Source: an uncultured Campylobacter sp. (GTDB lineage: Bacteria; Campylobacterota; Campylobacteria; Campylobacterales; Campylobacteraceae). From it: 53,339 nucleotides of DNA. A program made the translations under genes and the position numbers. The notes below the pieces were generated by a model. That model was not told the origin of the DNA, did no database searches, and saw only the letters and a list, made by a program, of their open reading frames with translations. This document shows positions 16,086 to 24,812 of the stretch, piece by piece. Every line of letters begins with the position of its first letter. Position 1 is the stretch's first letter. The stretch is from assembly GCF_938017705.1 (NCBI RefSeq), contig NZ_CALIIS010000005.1:1-53339 (forward strand), in the 5' to 3' direction.

Positions 16086-17205
16086 CGATAAATTTCCTAT
16101 AAACCTCTAAATATTTTTCCGTAACGATCTTTTCGTCGTAATTTGCAAGTACCATCTCGCGCCCGTTTCGCCCTAGCCTCTCGCAAAGCGCAGCATCGTC
16201 CAATAGAATTTCGATCTTTCGCGCAAGACCCTCTGCGTCGCGAGTGCGGCAGATCAGACCGTTGACGCCATCTTGCACCGCCTCGACGCAGCCGCTGCAA
16301 TCGCTTACCACGCAGGCTCGCGCCATGCTCATCGCCTCTAAAACCGTGCGCGGAAAGCCCTCCTTGTAGCTAGGAAGTGCCAGTAGGTAACTAGCCTTCA
16401 AAAGCTCAGGCACATCGTTTCTAGCACCCAGATAATGTACCGCACCGCTTTGCAAAAACGCAGGATCAGCGGTGCTTTTATTGCCCGCAAAACCCTCGCC
16501 CACAAAGACAAATTTCGCATCCAATCGATCTTTTAAAATTTCTGCTGCTTCGTAGAATTCTCTCACGCCCTTATGCCACATCGCGCGAGCTATCATCAGT
16601 ACGATCTTTTTGCCGTACAAATCCTCGCCCAAATCCGCCACACTAACGGTTTTGGGGTTGAACTTTTCAGCATTTACGCCTACACTTTTAATTCTTATAA
16701 CCTTTTGCTTCGCAATAAGCCCGCGAGATAGCATATAATCGGGATCGGCATCGTTTACAAATATGCAAGCATCCGCCTGCAAAAATGAAAATTTATAAAG
16801 CTTCTCCAATACCGCTCGCACGAGCCTTGTTTTAATATCTTCGTCGATATAAAAGCTACCCAGCCCCTCGACTAAGTTTATCACATATTTTATACCCGCC
16901 TCTCGAGCCGCCAGCGTACCAAACACATTTGATTTGTGCGCAGCTGTTTGCAGCAGGTCCAAATTTAGCCTCTTTAGCTCGCGCGCAAGGGCTTTGGTGT
17001 TGCTAAATACGGTAAACGGATTTAGGCTCGCTCGATCAAGATCGTAAGTTACGGCATTAAAATCGCGTGCCAAATCCTGCGTATAAGCGCCGCGAGGAGC
17101 AATTGCGAAAACCTCGTGCCCGCGCTCTTTTAAAGCCTGCATTATCGGGCGGCGAAAGAAATGTAAGCTCATATCGGCATGGCTTAAAAACCCTATGCGA
17201 GCCAT
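16078..17205 (-). CDS. pglA: diNAcBac-PP-undecaprenol N-acetylgalactosaminyltransferase
   Basis: A 375-residue GT4 transferase that adds the first GalNAc to lipid-linked diNAcBac. By memory it aligns closely with C. jejuni PglA: RIGFLSHA at the start, ASLNPF, AAHKSN, LVEGLGSFYID, and the donor-binding MIARAMWHKGVREFYEAAE and LPSYKEGFPRTVLEAMS. I chose ATG 17205 because AAGGA lies about eight bases upstream; the longer start three codons earlier has no spacing. A 72-base gap separates it from pglB. Sugar specificity is inferred from the close family match. Confidence 0.93.
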   Translation of the reverse strand: MARIGFLSHADMSLHFFRRPIMQALKERGHEVFAIAPRGAYTQDLARDFNAVTYDLDRASLNPFTVFSNTKALARELKRLNLDLLQTAAHKSNVFGTLAAREAGIKYVINLVEGLGSFYIDEDIKTRLVRAVLEKLYKFSFLQADACIFVNDADPDYMLSRGLIAKQKVIRIKSVGVNAEKFNPKTVSVADLGEDLYGKKIVLMIARAMWHKGVREFYEAAEILKDRLDAKFVFVGEGFAGNKSTADPAFLQSGAVHYLGARNDVPELLKASYLLALPSYKEGFPRTVLEAMSMARACVVSDCSGCVEAVQDGVNGLICRTRDAEGLARKIEILLDDAALCERLGRNGREMVLANYDEKIVTEKYLEVYRKFIDV

Positions 17206-17277
17206 CTGTTGCATTCCTTGTTTGGCGTTGCGAGATTAAATTTCATAAATTTCTCCTTAGCTTGCGGCAAAATTTAT

Positions 17278-20058
17278 CTAGCGCTTTAATTTATAAACTT
17301 TCACAGCAGGGCTTAAGATCACAGGCTCGAATAGCTCGGGCCTATATCTTTCAAATACAAAAAGCTGAATGTAGCTTGAGTTTAGCATCGTCTTATCTAG
17401 CAGCAAAAATCTCCCGTAATCGCGCATGAAAACCACGTAAAATTGCGCGCTGCTGTCCATATTAAACTCTTTTACCGAAAGCTTGCCATTCGCGTCGTAG
17501 CTCGTTTCGTAAAAGGTATTGATCGCAAATTTTCTACCGCTATACTCTAAATTTAAAAGGCTCGGTGAGATCGAAAAGCCGTTGTCCATATGCACGCCGC
17601 TTTGATCCTGAACGAACCTATCGCTCGTTATGAAAAACAGCTCACTTAGCTGCTTGCCGTCGGTGATGTCGATATTTGAAAACTGCGTGACGACGGGGAA
17701 GATATTCATCATACGATCGGGCAAGATGTAATAGATGTCGCGCGTAGGCTTCGGCGGCTTAAAATCAGCCAGTCCCAAGCTTAAGATAAAGTCATTTACG
17801 TCCGTGGCGTTATAATCTTTTAAAATTTGCTTTAGCTTGTTTGGAATTTTCTCGCTATATCCACGCTCAGTGTATTCGACATCCAGGCGCGCCATATTCG
17901 CAGAGCTCATCTGATCTTTAAAAAGCGCGAAGCTAACGGGGAAATTATCGTTGCCTAGGTGTTTGCCGCCGTCGATAAGGGTCTTTACGTCGCTGTAATA
18001 GCGTATGCCGTATCCGTAGTCCCACCACGAAAGCGCGTAATCCTCGCGCTGCGCCTTATCTTTGAGCTCATCTAGCACCCGTACCTCACTTTGATAAAAG
18101 ACCGTATCGACCTTGTACGAGACGATGTGCTGCCACGCTGGATAGATCGCAAGCGCCGTCAAAATCAGTAGTATCGCGCGTGCAGCGATCTTTGGCAGAT
18201 CCAAGCGCTTTACGCAAAAATACAAAATATATCCGAAGCTCAGTCCCATCACACCCACGGCATAGATCGTAAATCTAAGGCCTGCTTTGTTTGCCGCAAA
18301 GCCCAAAAGCAAAAGCGGGATCGAGAGCAAAAATTCCTTATGCCTAAAGCAAAGCACTACGTATCCGATCGCTGCGATCACGAAAACCGCGACGTGCGAG
18401 CTGATGCGCTCCATAAATACTTTAGCCGGCACGATGCCCGATTCTTGGATCGTTTGATTGACGTTGAAAAAATGAAATGCCGTATCGGCGTTGTCCGCAA
18501 AGGAGCGGAAGATATAAAATTTCGCCTGAAAGATGATCGGGCTAAGGCCTCCGTTTGCGATAAAAAACGCTACGGCAAAGCCGCCCAAAAGGGCTAGGGA
18601 TTTAAAATTTAATAGCTTTCCTTTAAATGCAAAGAGCCAAAATAGCACAAGCGAGATTAAAATTTTAGCTACCAAAGGCGTGGAGCAAAGCGCAATCAAA
18701 AAGATGATCATCGCTTCGTAATTTACTCTACTTTTTCGCTTAAAAATCAGCGTATAGGCGAAAAACATGGCGAGCATCATGGAATTTAGCGAGAAGCTTG
18801 AGGGATACCACCACATATAAAATATCGTAAACGCGCCCAGCCAAAACAGCGTACTACGCGAACCGCGCGTGCAAATGCGGATGAGCGCCCACAAAATACA
18901 CATCGCAAGCACGATATTTAGCATATCGGTGTCGTAATACCCAGCCATCGTGCGGTTGTAGTAGCTATTCGCCACGCTCGCTACAAGCGCGCCTATAAAG
19001 CCCGCACGCATGCAGCGAAACTCGCTTGAGATCAGCAAAATAGGCACTACGATGAGCGAGCTAAACAAAGCCGGCAAATAAACGAATATCGTCTCGATTT
19101 TAAAGGGCAAAATTTCAGCCAAAAACGCCGTCACGATCGAAAGCGGCGCGCTAAAATAACTAAGATCGTTAGGCTGATGAAAGCCGGCGAGTCGGTCGCG
19201 TGCGCCCTCTGCAAAGGCGTAGCCGTCGTTGGTGTTTATCATCAGCTCGCCGTCCCAAAAAAAGTAGTTCACAAAACCGCTCGCCCAGTGCACCCACCAC
19301 ATGCGAAACGCCACGCTAAAGGCAAACGCGAACACAATCATCAGCAAAATATGCTTGGAGAACTCATAATTTTTTATGAAGCCAAAAATCCTACGCCTGG
19401 CAGGAAGCGCGCCAGCTGCCTGATTTTTAGAATTTTGGGAATTTTCTGCTGTAAAGCTTTTAGAATTATCAGAATTTATGCCGTTTGTAGAATTTAAAGC
19501 GCTTGCGGAATTCGCATTTTTAAATTTAGCCAAATTAGCGGCTTTTGCGGAATTTTTATTTGTAGAGTTCGCAACACCAGCGGAATTTTTATTTGTAGAA
19601 TTTTTGCTCGTGGAATTCGCAGTACCTTTCAAATTTGAGTTTGTAGAATTTGCGCCTGCGTAATTTTCAGAATTTACCGAGGTAGAATTTCGTCCGCTTG
19701 ATTTTTTAGCCTTTTTGGATTTTTTTTGTGCTCGCATTTTTGCAGAAACAGCGCGCGCTTGATCGTCGCTTAAATTTTTAACGCCAGCGTGCGCGGAATT
19801 TTTGCTCGCAGAATTTTTTGCATCAAGCGCGGAATTTTTATCGCTCTGAGGCGCGGTATCCTCGCTACCCTTAAGCTCGGCATTTTCGCCGCTAAAATTC
19901 TCTCCGCCGCTTGCGGAATACTCTGCGTCAAAATTTCCCTCACTAGCAAAATTTTCGCTTAAGGCAGCTTTGTCGGCACCCATTGATTGCGCGCCTTTTT
20001 GATCGTCCGATCCTTCGTCGATCTCTCTGACGCTAAAAGCCTTTTTTTCTTCACTCAC
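17278..20058 (-). CDS. pglB: oligosaccharyltransferase PglB with long N-terminal tail
   Basis: The STT3-family enzyme that moves the lipid-linked glycan onto asparagine in the periplasm. Seen: about 13 membrane helices from residue ~230, the first-loop metal aspartate in NTNDGYAFAEGARD (D278) and the catalytic WWDYG (residues 678-682). At 926 residues it is about 210 longer than C. jejuni PglB; the excess is a hydrophilic N-terminal tail of about 224 residues with many NST, KNS and NSA runs. The tail DNA is packed with RAATTY. The GTG start lies two bases after the pglJ stop and has AAGGA upstream, so the tail is probably translated. It faces the cytoplasm, so it should not itself be glycosylated. 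Confidence 0.95.
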   Translation of the reverse strand: MSEEKKAFSVREIDEGSDDQKGAQSMGADKAALSENFASEGNFDAEYSASGGENFSGENAELKGSEDTAPQSDKNSALDAKNSASKNSAHAGVKNLSDDQARAVSAKMRAQKKSKKAKKSSGRNSTSVNSENYAGANSTNSNLKGTANSTSKNSTNKNSAGVANSTNKNSAKAANLAKFKNANSASALNSTNGINSDNSKSFTAENSQNSKNQAAGALPARRRIFGFIKNYEFSKHILLMIVFAFAFSVAFRMWWVHWASGFVNYFFWDGELMINTNDGYAFAEGARDRLAGFHQPNDLSYFSAPLSIVTAFLAEILPFKIETIFVYLPALFSSLIVVPILLISSEFRCMRAGFIGALVASVANSYYNRTMAGYYDTDMLNIVLAMCILWALIRICTRGSRSTLFWLGAFTIFYMWWYPSSFSLNSMMLAMFFAYTLIFKRKSRVNYEAMIIFLIALCSTPLVAKILISLVLFWLFAFKGKLLNFKSLALLGGFAVAFFIANGGLSPIIFQAKFYIFRSFADNADTAFHFFNVNQTIQESGIVPAKVFMERISSHVAVFVIAAIGYVVLCFRHKEFLLSIPLLLLGFAANKAGLRFTIYAVGVMGLSFGYILYFCVKRLDLPKIAARAILLILTALAIYPAWQHIVSYKVDTVFYQSEVRVLDELKDKAQREDYALSWWDYGYGIRYYSDVKTLIDGGKHLGNDNFPVSFALFKDQMSSANMARLDVEYTERGYSEKIPNKLKQILKDYNATDVNDFILSLGLADFKPPKPTRDIYYILPDRMMNIFPVVTQFSNIDITDGKQLSELFFITSDRFVQDQSGVHMDNGFSISPSLLNLEYSGRKFAINTFYETSYDANGKLSVKEFNMDSSAQFYVVFMRDYGRFLLLDKTMLNSSYIQLFVFERYRPELFEPVILSPAVKVYKLKR
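19424..19690. repeat. RAATTY array inside pglB
   Basis: I count about 14 RAATTY hexamers in roughly 270 bases, spaced irregularly at 10-40 bases. In the coding frame each is phased R|AAT|TY, so reads Asn-Ser or Asn-Phe. Random sequence would hold about one per 1,024 bases. Confidence 0.8.
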
Positions 20059-20060
20059 GC

Positions 20061-21179
20061 CTATTTTCCTTCGTCGATTTGTTCTATTTTTACGATCAGC
20101 TCGCTTGCTATCTGTTTTTTATCGAAAAACGAGGCTCTAATTTTAGCCTTTTTCTCATAAAATTTTACATAATTTTCATCATCCAGCGCTTTTTGCATCG
20201 CCGCTTGAGTGCTTTCTAGATCGTTTACGCCCACCAGTACGCCCCATTCGCTTTGCCCCATAAGCTCGCGCGCGCCGCTTTGATGATCGCTCGAAATCAC
20301 GAGCTTGCCGCACGCAAGAGCTTCGATGAGCGCGTTTGAAAACCCCTCAAAAAGGCTTACGAAGACAAACGCGTAGCATCTGGCCATATATTTATACGGA
20401 TTTGCGTCAAAGCCCAACAGCTTCACGCGACCGCTTAAGCCGAGCTCCTCTATCAGAGCCTCAAGCTCGGCTCGCAGCACGCCGTCACCTAAGATCAGCA
20501 GGTCTTTGTCGTTATTTTTTAAATTCGCATACGCGCGGATTAAAAGCGCGTGGTTTTTGCCCGCATCGAGCCTGCCGACGCTTAGGAAAAACGGCCGCTC
20601 CTGCGCAACCTGCTCCTCTGCCTTGCGCCCGATCTCATCTAGATCGATCGCGTTATACAGCACGCTCATCTTGCGCTCGTCAATTCCAAAATTATCCGCC
20701 AGATCGCGCAGATTGCCGAGCGAATTCGGAAAGATAAAATCGGCCTTCGGGTAGAGCTTGCGCAGCAAAAGCTTTGAAATTTTGGATTTGAAGCTCTCAT
20801 CTTTATACAACACCGACGGCGTCGAGCATTCGTTAAAAATCATCGTTCCGCCCAATCCGTAAACTCGCGCCAGCGCCGCCACGTAACACGGGCGGTTCAT
20901 CCAAACAAAGTGGATATCGATGCCCAGCCTCTCGCATAGTTTTTTGTAGCGCAGCGCCAAAAACGGCAGCTTTGCAAGCTTTAGCAGCCCGTTTTCAAAA
21001 GGGGCTGATTTTTCGATAAAATGAATCTGCACGCCGCTTGGAATTTCATAAAAAATCCTCTCGTTCATCAGCACCAGATGCACCTCGTAACGTGCCGTAA
21101 GCTCGCCTAAGAGGTTGCTTACGACGCGCTCGGCGCCGCCGCCGCCCATCGAATATATAAAAACGCTTAATTTCTTCAT
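20061..21179 (-). CDS. pglJ: N-acetylgalactosaminyltransferase PglJ
   Basis: A 372-residue GT4 transferase extending the N-glycan with the second GalNAc. It follows C. jejuni PglJ closely by memory: FIYSMGGGGAERVVSNLL, VHLVLMNERIFYEIP, LPFLALRYKKLCERLGID, NECSTPSVLYKD, SVGRLDAGKNHALLIRAY and the nucleotide-binding SLFEGFSNALIEALACGK. AAGG lies seven bases before the ATG. It directly precedes pglB as in C. jejuni. A 247-base gap upstream, with a 12-bp inverted repeat, splits it from the next transferase and may reset transcription. Confidence 0.92.
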   Translation of the reverse strand: MKKLSVFIYSMGGGGAERVVSNLLGELTARYEVHLVLMNERIFYEIPSGVQIHFIEKSAPFENGLLKLAKLPFLALRYKKLCERLGIDIHFVWMNRPCYVAALARVYGLGGTMIFNECSTPSVLYKDESFKSKISKLLLRKLYPKADFIFPNSLGNLRDLADNFGIDERKMSVLYNAIDLDEIGRKAEEQVAQERPFFLSVGRLDAGKNHALLIRAYANLKNNDKDLLILGDGVLRAELEALIEELGLSGRVKLLGFDANPYKYMARCYAFVFVSLFEGFSNALIEALACGKLVISSDHQSGARELMGQSEWGVLVGVNDLESTQAAMQKALDDENYVKFYEKKAKIRASFFDKKQIASELIVKIEQIDEGK

Positions 21180-21426
21180 CCATTTACCTTTTAATATTGC
21201 TGCCGCGCCCTAAATTTAAGCTTTAGTTCCGCTTTTTATGCGAGCGCCGCCCCGCCGCCGTTTATAAATTTAGCGTATTTTGCGCTGTTCTAAGCGGCTA
21301 AATTTCATCGCGCAACGCGGCTTTGTAAATTTAGCCGCGCCGATACGCTTGGGCGCAAGAGCCTATCTTAGCACACCGAAGTTTAAATTTAATCCCTGCG
21401 CGCCCTAGGGCATCGATAAGCGGCTG
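21180..21426. other. intergenic gap inside the pgl run
   Basis: No gene seen. It holds a perfect 12-bp inverted repeat, GCGGCTAAATTT (21294-21305) and AAATTTAGCCGC (21327-21338), and several further AAATTT hexamers. There is no clear T-run, so it may be a weak terminator, a pause site or a processing hairpin between the variable transferases and the conserved pglJ-pglF block. Confidence 0.5.
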
Positions 21427-22470
21427 CTATTTGCGCGCAAACCGATCGATCAAGCCCTGCCAGAGCTCAACGATGCGCTCCTGCGAAAAATCGTCTAAAT
21501 TTTCATTTGCATTTTGCACGAGAGCGTCTCGCAGCGCCTCATCACGCATTAAATTTTCAAGCTTGCTCGCAAGTTCATTCGCATCGCCGCATTTAAACAA
21601 AACGCCGCTAAAGCCATCCTTTATGAGCTCTTTTGCGCCCGCCGTGTCGCTACTAAGCCGTGCGCAGCCGTAAAATGCAGACTCGATCAGCACGTTCGAA
21701 AGCCCTTCATTAAGCGAGCTTAGCACAAAAATTTTAGCTTCTTTATACAGCTCGCTCACGTCCTGTTTATGCCCTAAAAAACGCACTTCAAGTCCAAGCC
21801 GCGCCACGAGCTCGCGCAAGCTTTCGCGCAGCGAGCCGTCGCCCGCAATTAAAATTTCCCACTTCGCAAGCAGGCTTTTATCGATCCTGCTTAGCGCGTC
21901 AAAGTAAATTTCATACCCCTTTACGGGCTCGAGCCTGCCGACGCTTAAGATCACGTTTCGCTTGGCGCTTTTAGCGCCATCAATCTCGCCGAAAAAGGGA
22001 TTGTGCACGACGAAGCAGTTTTTGACAAATCGCGAATAGAACTCAAAGTCCGAGCGCGTAAGCACCGTAAGCGCGTCCGCTTTTTTGTAGCACAGATCGC
22101 GCACGCGGCTAAAAAGCCCGCTTCGCAGATAATCGTGCGCGTTGTGCTCGGTCGCGATGAGCGGGATGCCTAGCCCAAAGCTTGCGATCACGCACGCTAC
22201 GTTCGTCCAGTCCATAAAGCTGATGATGACGCTCGGACGCTCGCGCTTGAAACACTCGCGCAAAATTCTGTATTTATCGAACCTGCCGCCGTTTTTATAA
22301 ACGTCCAGATGCAAAAATTTTATCTTTTCGCTAAATTTATACCTACCCTCGTCATTTTCCAAAATCGCGATCGTAACGTCGTTTGCGCGCGCAAAATGGT
22401 TCGCCAAAACCTGCAGCACGCGCTCGGCGCCGCCGTTTCTAAGAGCTGCGATGACGAATAAAATTTTCAT
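21427..22470 (-). CDS. GT4 glycosyltransferase (PglH-like)
   Basis: A 347-residue retaining glycosyltransferase, GT-B fold. It starts MKILFVIAALRNGGAERVLQ, with acceptor-side VIISFMDWTNVACVIASFG and ATEHNAHDYLRSG, then donor-side SVGRLEPVKGYEIYFDAL and LNEGLSNVLIESAFYG. The overall layout is that of PglH, the C. jejuni enzyme that adds the last GalNAc residues, but the sugar it transfers here is not predictable. It overlaps the upstream GT2 gene by ATGA with GGAAG as ribosome site. A paralogue lies two genes upstream. Confidence 0.85.
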   Translation of the reverse strand: MKILFVIAALRNGGAERVLQVLANHFARANDVTIAILENDEGRYKFSEKIKFLHLDVYKNGGRFDKYRILRECFKRERPSVIISFMDWTNVACVIASFGLGIPLIATEHNAHDYLRSGLFSRVRDLCYKKADALTVLTRSDFEFYSRFVKNCFVVHNPFFGEIDGAKSAKRNVILSVGRLEPVKGYEIYFDALSRIDKSLLAKWEILIAGDGSLRESLRELVARLGLEVRFLGHKQDVSELYKEAKIFVLSSLNEGLSNVLIESAFYGCARLSSDTAGAKELIKDGFSGVLFKCGDANELASKLENLMRDEALRDALVQNANENLDDFSQERIVELWQGLIDRFARK

Positions 22471-23732
22471 TTTAACTTCCGATAAATTTTATAAAATAGC
22501 CGCAAAAGCGCGGGGCTAGCGTAAAATAAGACCATCATCAGCGTCTGCGTGCGGCTTGCATGCGCCGCGAAAAATCCAAAATCCAGCCGCTCGCGCACCA
22601 AAGCGTGCAGTGAGCGGATCTGCTGCGCAGCTTCTGCAGCGCTTAAAGGCGAGCGGGGATCTGCGGTCTTTCTTTGCGACGCGGAATTCTGCTCGGAATT
22701 TCGCATATAATTTTGCTTGGCGGAATTTTTAACTGCAGAATTTTCACAGCATGCGCAAGATAAACTATCAGCACCGCGCAAATCCGCCTCGTTTGCCAAG
22801 CTGCACGTATTAGCCTCGGAAGGAGAAGTTGCATCTCCATCCGAACTTGCAGGATCAAAGCTCGATTTGATAATTAAAAACGCCGTATTCAGCGCGGACT
22901 CGCAGCGAGTAAAATTAGCCTCACGCGCCAAGCTCGGATAATTCACAGCGATCGCCTCAGTATAGCGGCGCACCGCAGCGATGACTGCAAGATGCCTGCG
23001 CGCGAATGAGTTTACGGTCGAGCCCGCCCTTACGCGGTAAAAATATAAAATTTCATCCGTGCACGCCGTAATAGAAGCGTTAAAAATATCAAAAAATATC
23101 GCCACATCCTCATAGATCTGCCCCGTAGGAAAGCGCAAAGCAGTGAAAATTTCGCGAGCAAACAGCGCGCGCCAAACCGCGGTGCTAAAATACGGATCCT
23201 GCGTGCAGCTGCGTCTAAAAAGCTCTTGCGGCGATATTTTATATTCGCCTGCGCAGGTATTTAAATTTGCAGCTCCTCCTGGATCGCTAACCTCTTTAGA
23301 ATTTTGATTTTCTTTAGAATTTAAAGCCGCCTTGAAATTATTTATTTCGCTCTCGTCGCCAAATGCTGTGTAGCCGCACATAGCGATTTTGGTGCAAAAT
23401 TTCTGTGTAAGATGAAAAAGAGTCTCAATCAAATCAAGGCTTATCAAATCATCGCTGTCTACGAAACTGATAAACTCCCCGCGAGCGACATCCAAAGCAG
23501 CGTTTCGCGCGCTAGCCTGCCCGCCGTTTGGTTTATGCAGCACGCGCACACGGGGATCGCGCGTGGCATATTCGTCGCAAATCGCCTCGCTGCCGTCATT
23601 TGAGCCATCATCTACGAGCAAAATTTCTAAATTCGCATAAGTCTGCGCCATGATGCGCTCCACGCAAGCGCGCAGGAATTCTTTGACATTATAAACGGGG
23701 ATGATGACCGAGATTAGGGGATTTTCGCTCAT
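22467..23732 (-). CDS. GT2 glycosyltransferase with low-complexity inserts
   Basis: A 421-residue inverting transferase, GT-A fold. Catalytic motifs: ISVIIPVYNVKEFLRACVE, LLVDDGSNDGSEAI, GGQASARNAALDVARGEF and the DxD motif FVDSDDLI; later QIYEDVAIFF and a C-terminal amphipathic YASPALLRLFYKIYRKLK that probably touches the membrane. It may fill the role of C. jejuni PglI (branching Glc), but the sequence does not settle this. Two inserts break the fold: about residues 129-156 (NSKENQNSKEVS) and 300-360 (CCENSAVKNSAKQNYMRNSEQ), both rich in RAATTY at DNA level. It overlaps both neighbours. Confidence 0.83.
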   Translation of the reverse strand: MSENPLISVIIPVYNVKEFLRACVERIMAQTYANLEILLVDDGSNDGSEAICDEYATRDPRVRVLHKPNGGQASARNAALDVARGEFISFVDSDDLISLDLIETLFHLTQKFCTKIAMCGYTAFGDESEINNFKAALNSKENQNSKEVSDPGGAANLNTCAGEYKISPQELFRRSCTQDPYFSTAVWRALFAREIFTALRFPTGQIYEDVAIFFDIFNASITACTDEILYFYRVRAGSTVNSFARRHLAVIAAVRRYTEAIAVNYPSLAREANFTRCESALNTAFLIIKSSFDPASSDGDATSPSEANTCSLANEADLRGADSLSCACCENSAVKNSAKQNYMRNSEQNSASQRKTADPRSPLSAAEAAQQIRSLHALVRERLDFGFFAAHASRTQTLMMVLFYASPALLRLFYKIYRKLK

Positions 23733-24811
23733 TATTCCTCCCTGTGTATCGTAGCGGCTATGAAATCCAGCCAGCGTCGCCCGATCGTTTCAATTTTAAA
23801 GCTCTCCTCGCGCTTGGAGGCATTTTGCACGAGCCGCTCGCGTAGCTTTTCGTCACTCATTAGAATTTCAAGCTTTTTAGCGATACTTGCGCTATCGCCT
23901 ACAGGGCACAAAAACCCATCTACGCCGTCGCTTATAAGCTCGCTAGGACCTGCGATGCAATCCGTAGAAATTCTAGCGGTGCCGAAAAATATACTCTCCA
24001 TCAAAATATTGCAAAAGCCCTCCATCTTGGAAGTTACGACTACGATTTTAGCGCGTTCATATAAGCTTTCGATATCGCGCACAAAGCCGATGAACTGCAC
24101 ATTTAAGCGCAGCTTCGCAGCTAGACTCTCAAGGCTCTTTCGCTCCTCTCCGTCGCCTGCGATCACCACCTTCCACTCTTTTAAAAGATTGAAATCTATA
24201 AGCGCAAGCGCCTTAAGAAGGACATCAAAGCCCTTATAGACATTGAGCCGGCCGGCTGCTAGGATGATATTTTCTTTAGGCGGGCGGGCGTCTTTAGCAT
24301 GGCTGATCTCAAACATCGGATTAGGCATAATCACGCGATTTTGCACATATGTGTAATGATCCAGATCAAATTTACTAAGCACGCTAAGAGCTGCAGCCCT
24401 CGGATAAAAGATCCGCTTGAGCGCGCGCCAAATCGGACTTTTTAAAAAGCGATGATTGGTGTGTTCGGAGACGATGATTTTCTGTCCGACTCCAAGATTT
24501 GCGATAAGCGTAAGAACATTGGTATTATCTAAAAACGAGATTACTACGTCAAATTTACGACTTTTTAGAAGCCTGTGCAAGGCCAAAATTTTATCGTAGC
24601 GCTTTTTTATATTTCCAAATATTCCTAAATCGCCCACTCCTAAATCCAAGCTAAGAAGCTCGATCTTAGGATCCAGCGCGTAAAACGGCTCATCTGCGTC
24701 AAATTTTATCACACAGACTTCATTCTCACGGCAGAAAAAATTTGCCAGCACGCTTAGCACGCGCTCGGCACCGCCCTTGCCTAAAGCAGAAATTACCATA
24801 GCTATTTTCAT
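23732..24811 (-). CDS. GT4 glycosyltransferase (PglH-like paralogue)
   Basis: A 359-residue GT-B transferase similar to the 21427-22470 protein: MKIAMVISALGKGGAERVLS, VVISFLDNTNVLTLIANLG, SEHTNHRFLKSP, AAGRLNVYKGFDVLLKAL and KMEGFCNILMESIFFG. Two PglH-like enzymes around one GT2 suggest the glycan chain is built by separate transferases rather than by one processive PglH. Its stop shares a base with the GT2 start (GGGAGG upstream of that ATG), and it starts one base after the pyruvyl transferase stop. Donor and acceptor are unknown. Confidence 0.85.
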   Translation of the reverse strand: MKIAMVISALGKGGAERVLSVLANFFCRENEVCVIKFDADEPFYALDPKIELLSLDLGVGDLGIFGNIKKRYDKILALHRLLKSRKFDVVISFLDNTNVLTLIANLGVGQKIIVSEHTNHRFLKSPIWRALKRIFYPRAAALSVLSKFDLDHYTYVQNRVIMPNPMFEISHAKDARPPKENIILAAGRLNVYKGFDVLLKALALIDFNLLKEWKVVIAGDGEERKSLESLAAKLRLNVQFIGFVRDIESLYERAKIVVVTSKMEGFCNILMESIFFGTARISTDCIAGPSELISDGVDGFLCPVGDSASIAKKLEILMSDEKLRERLVQNASKREESFKIETIGRRWLDFIAATIHREE

Positions 24812-24812
24812 T

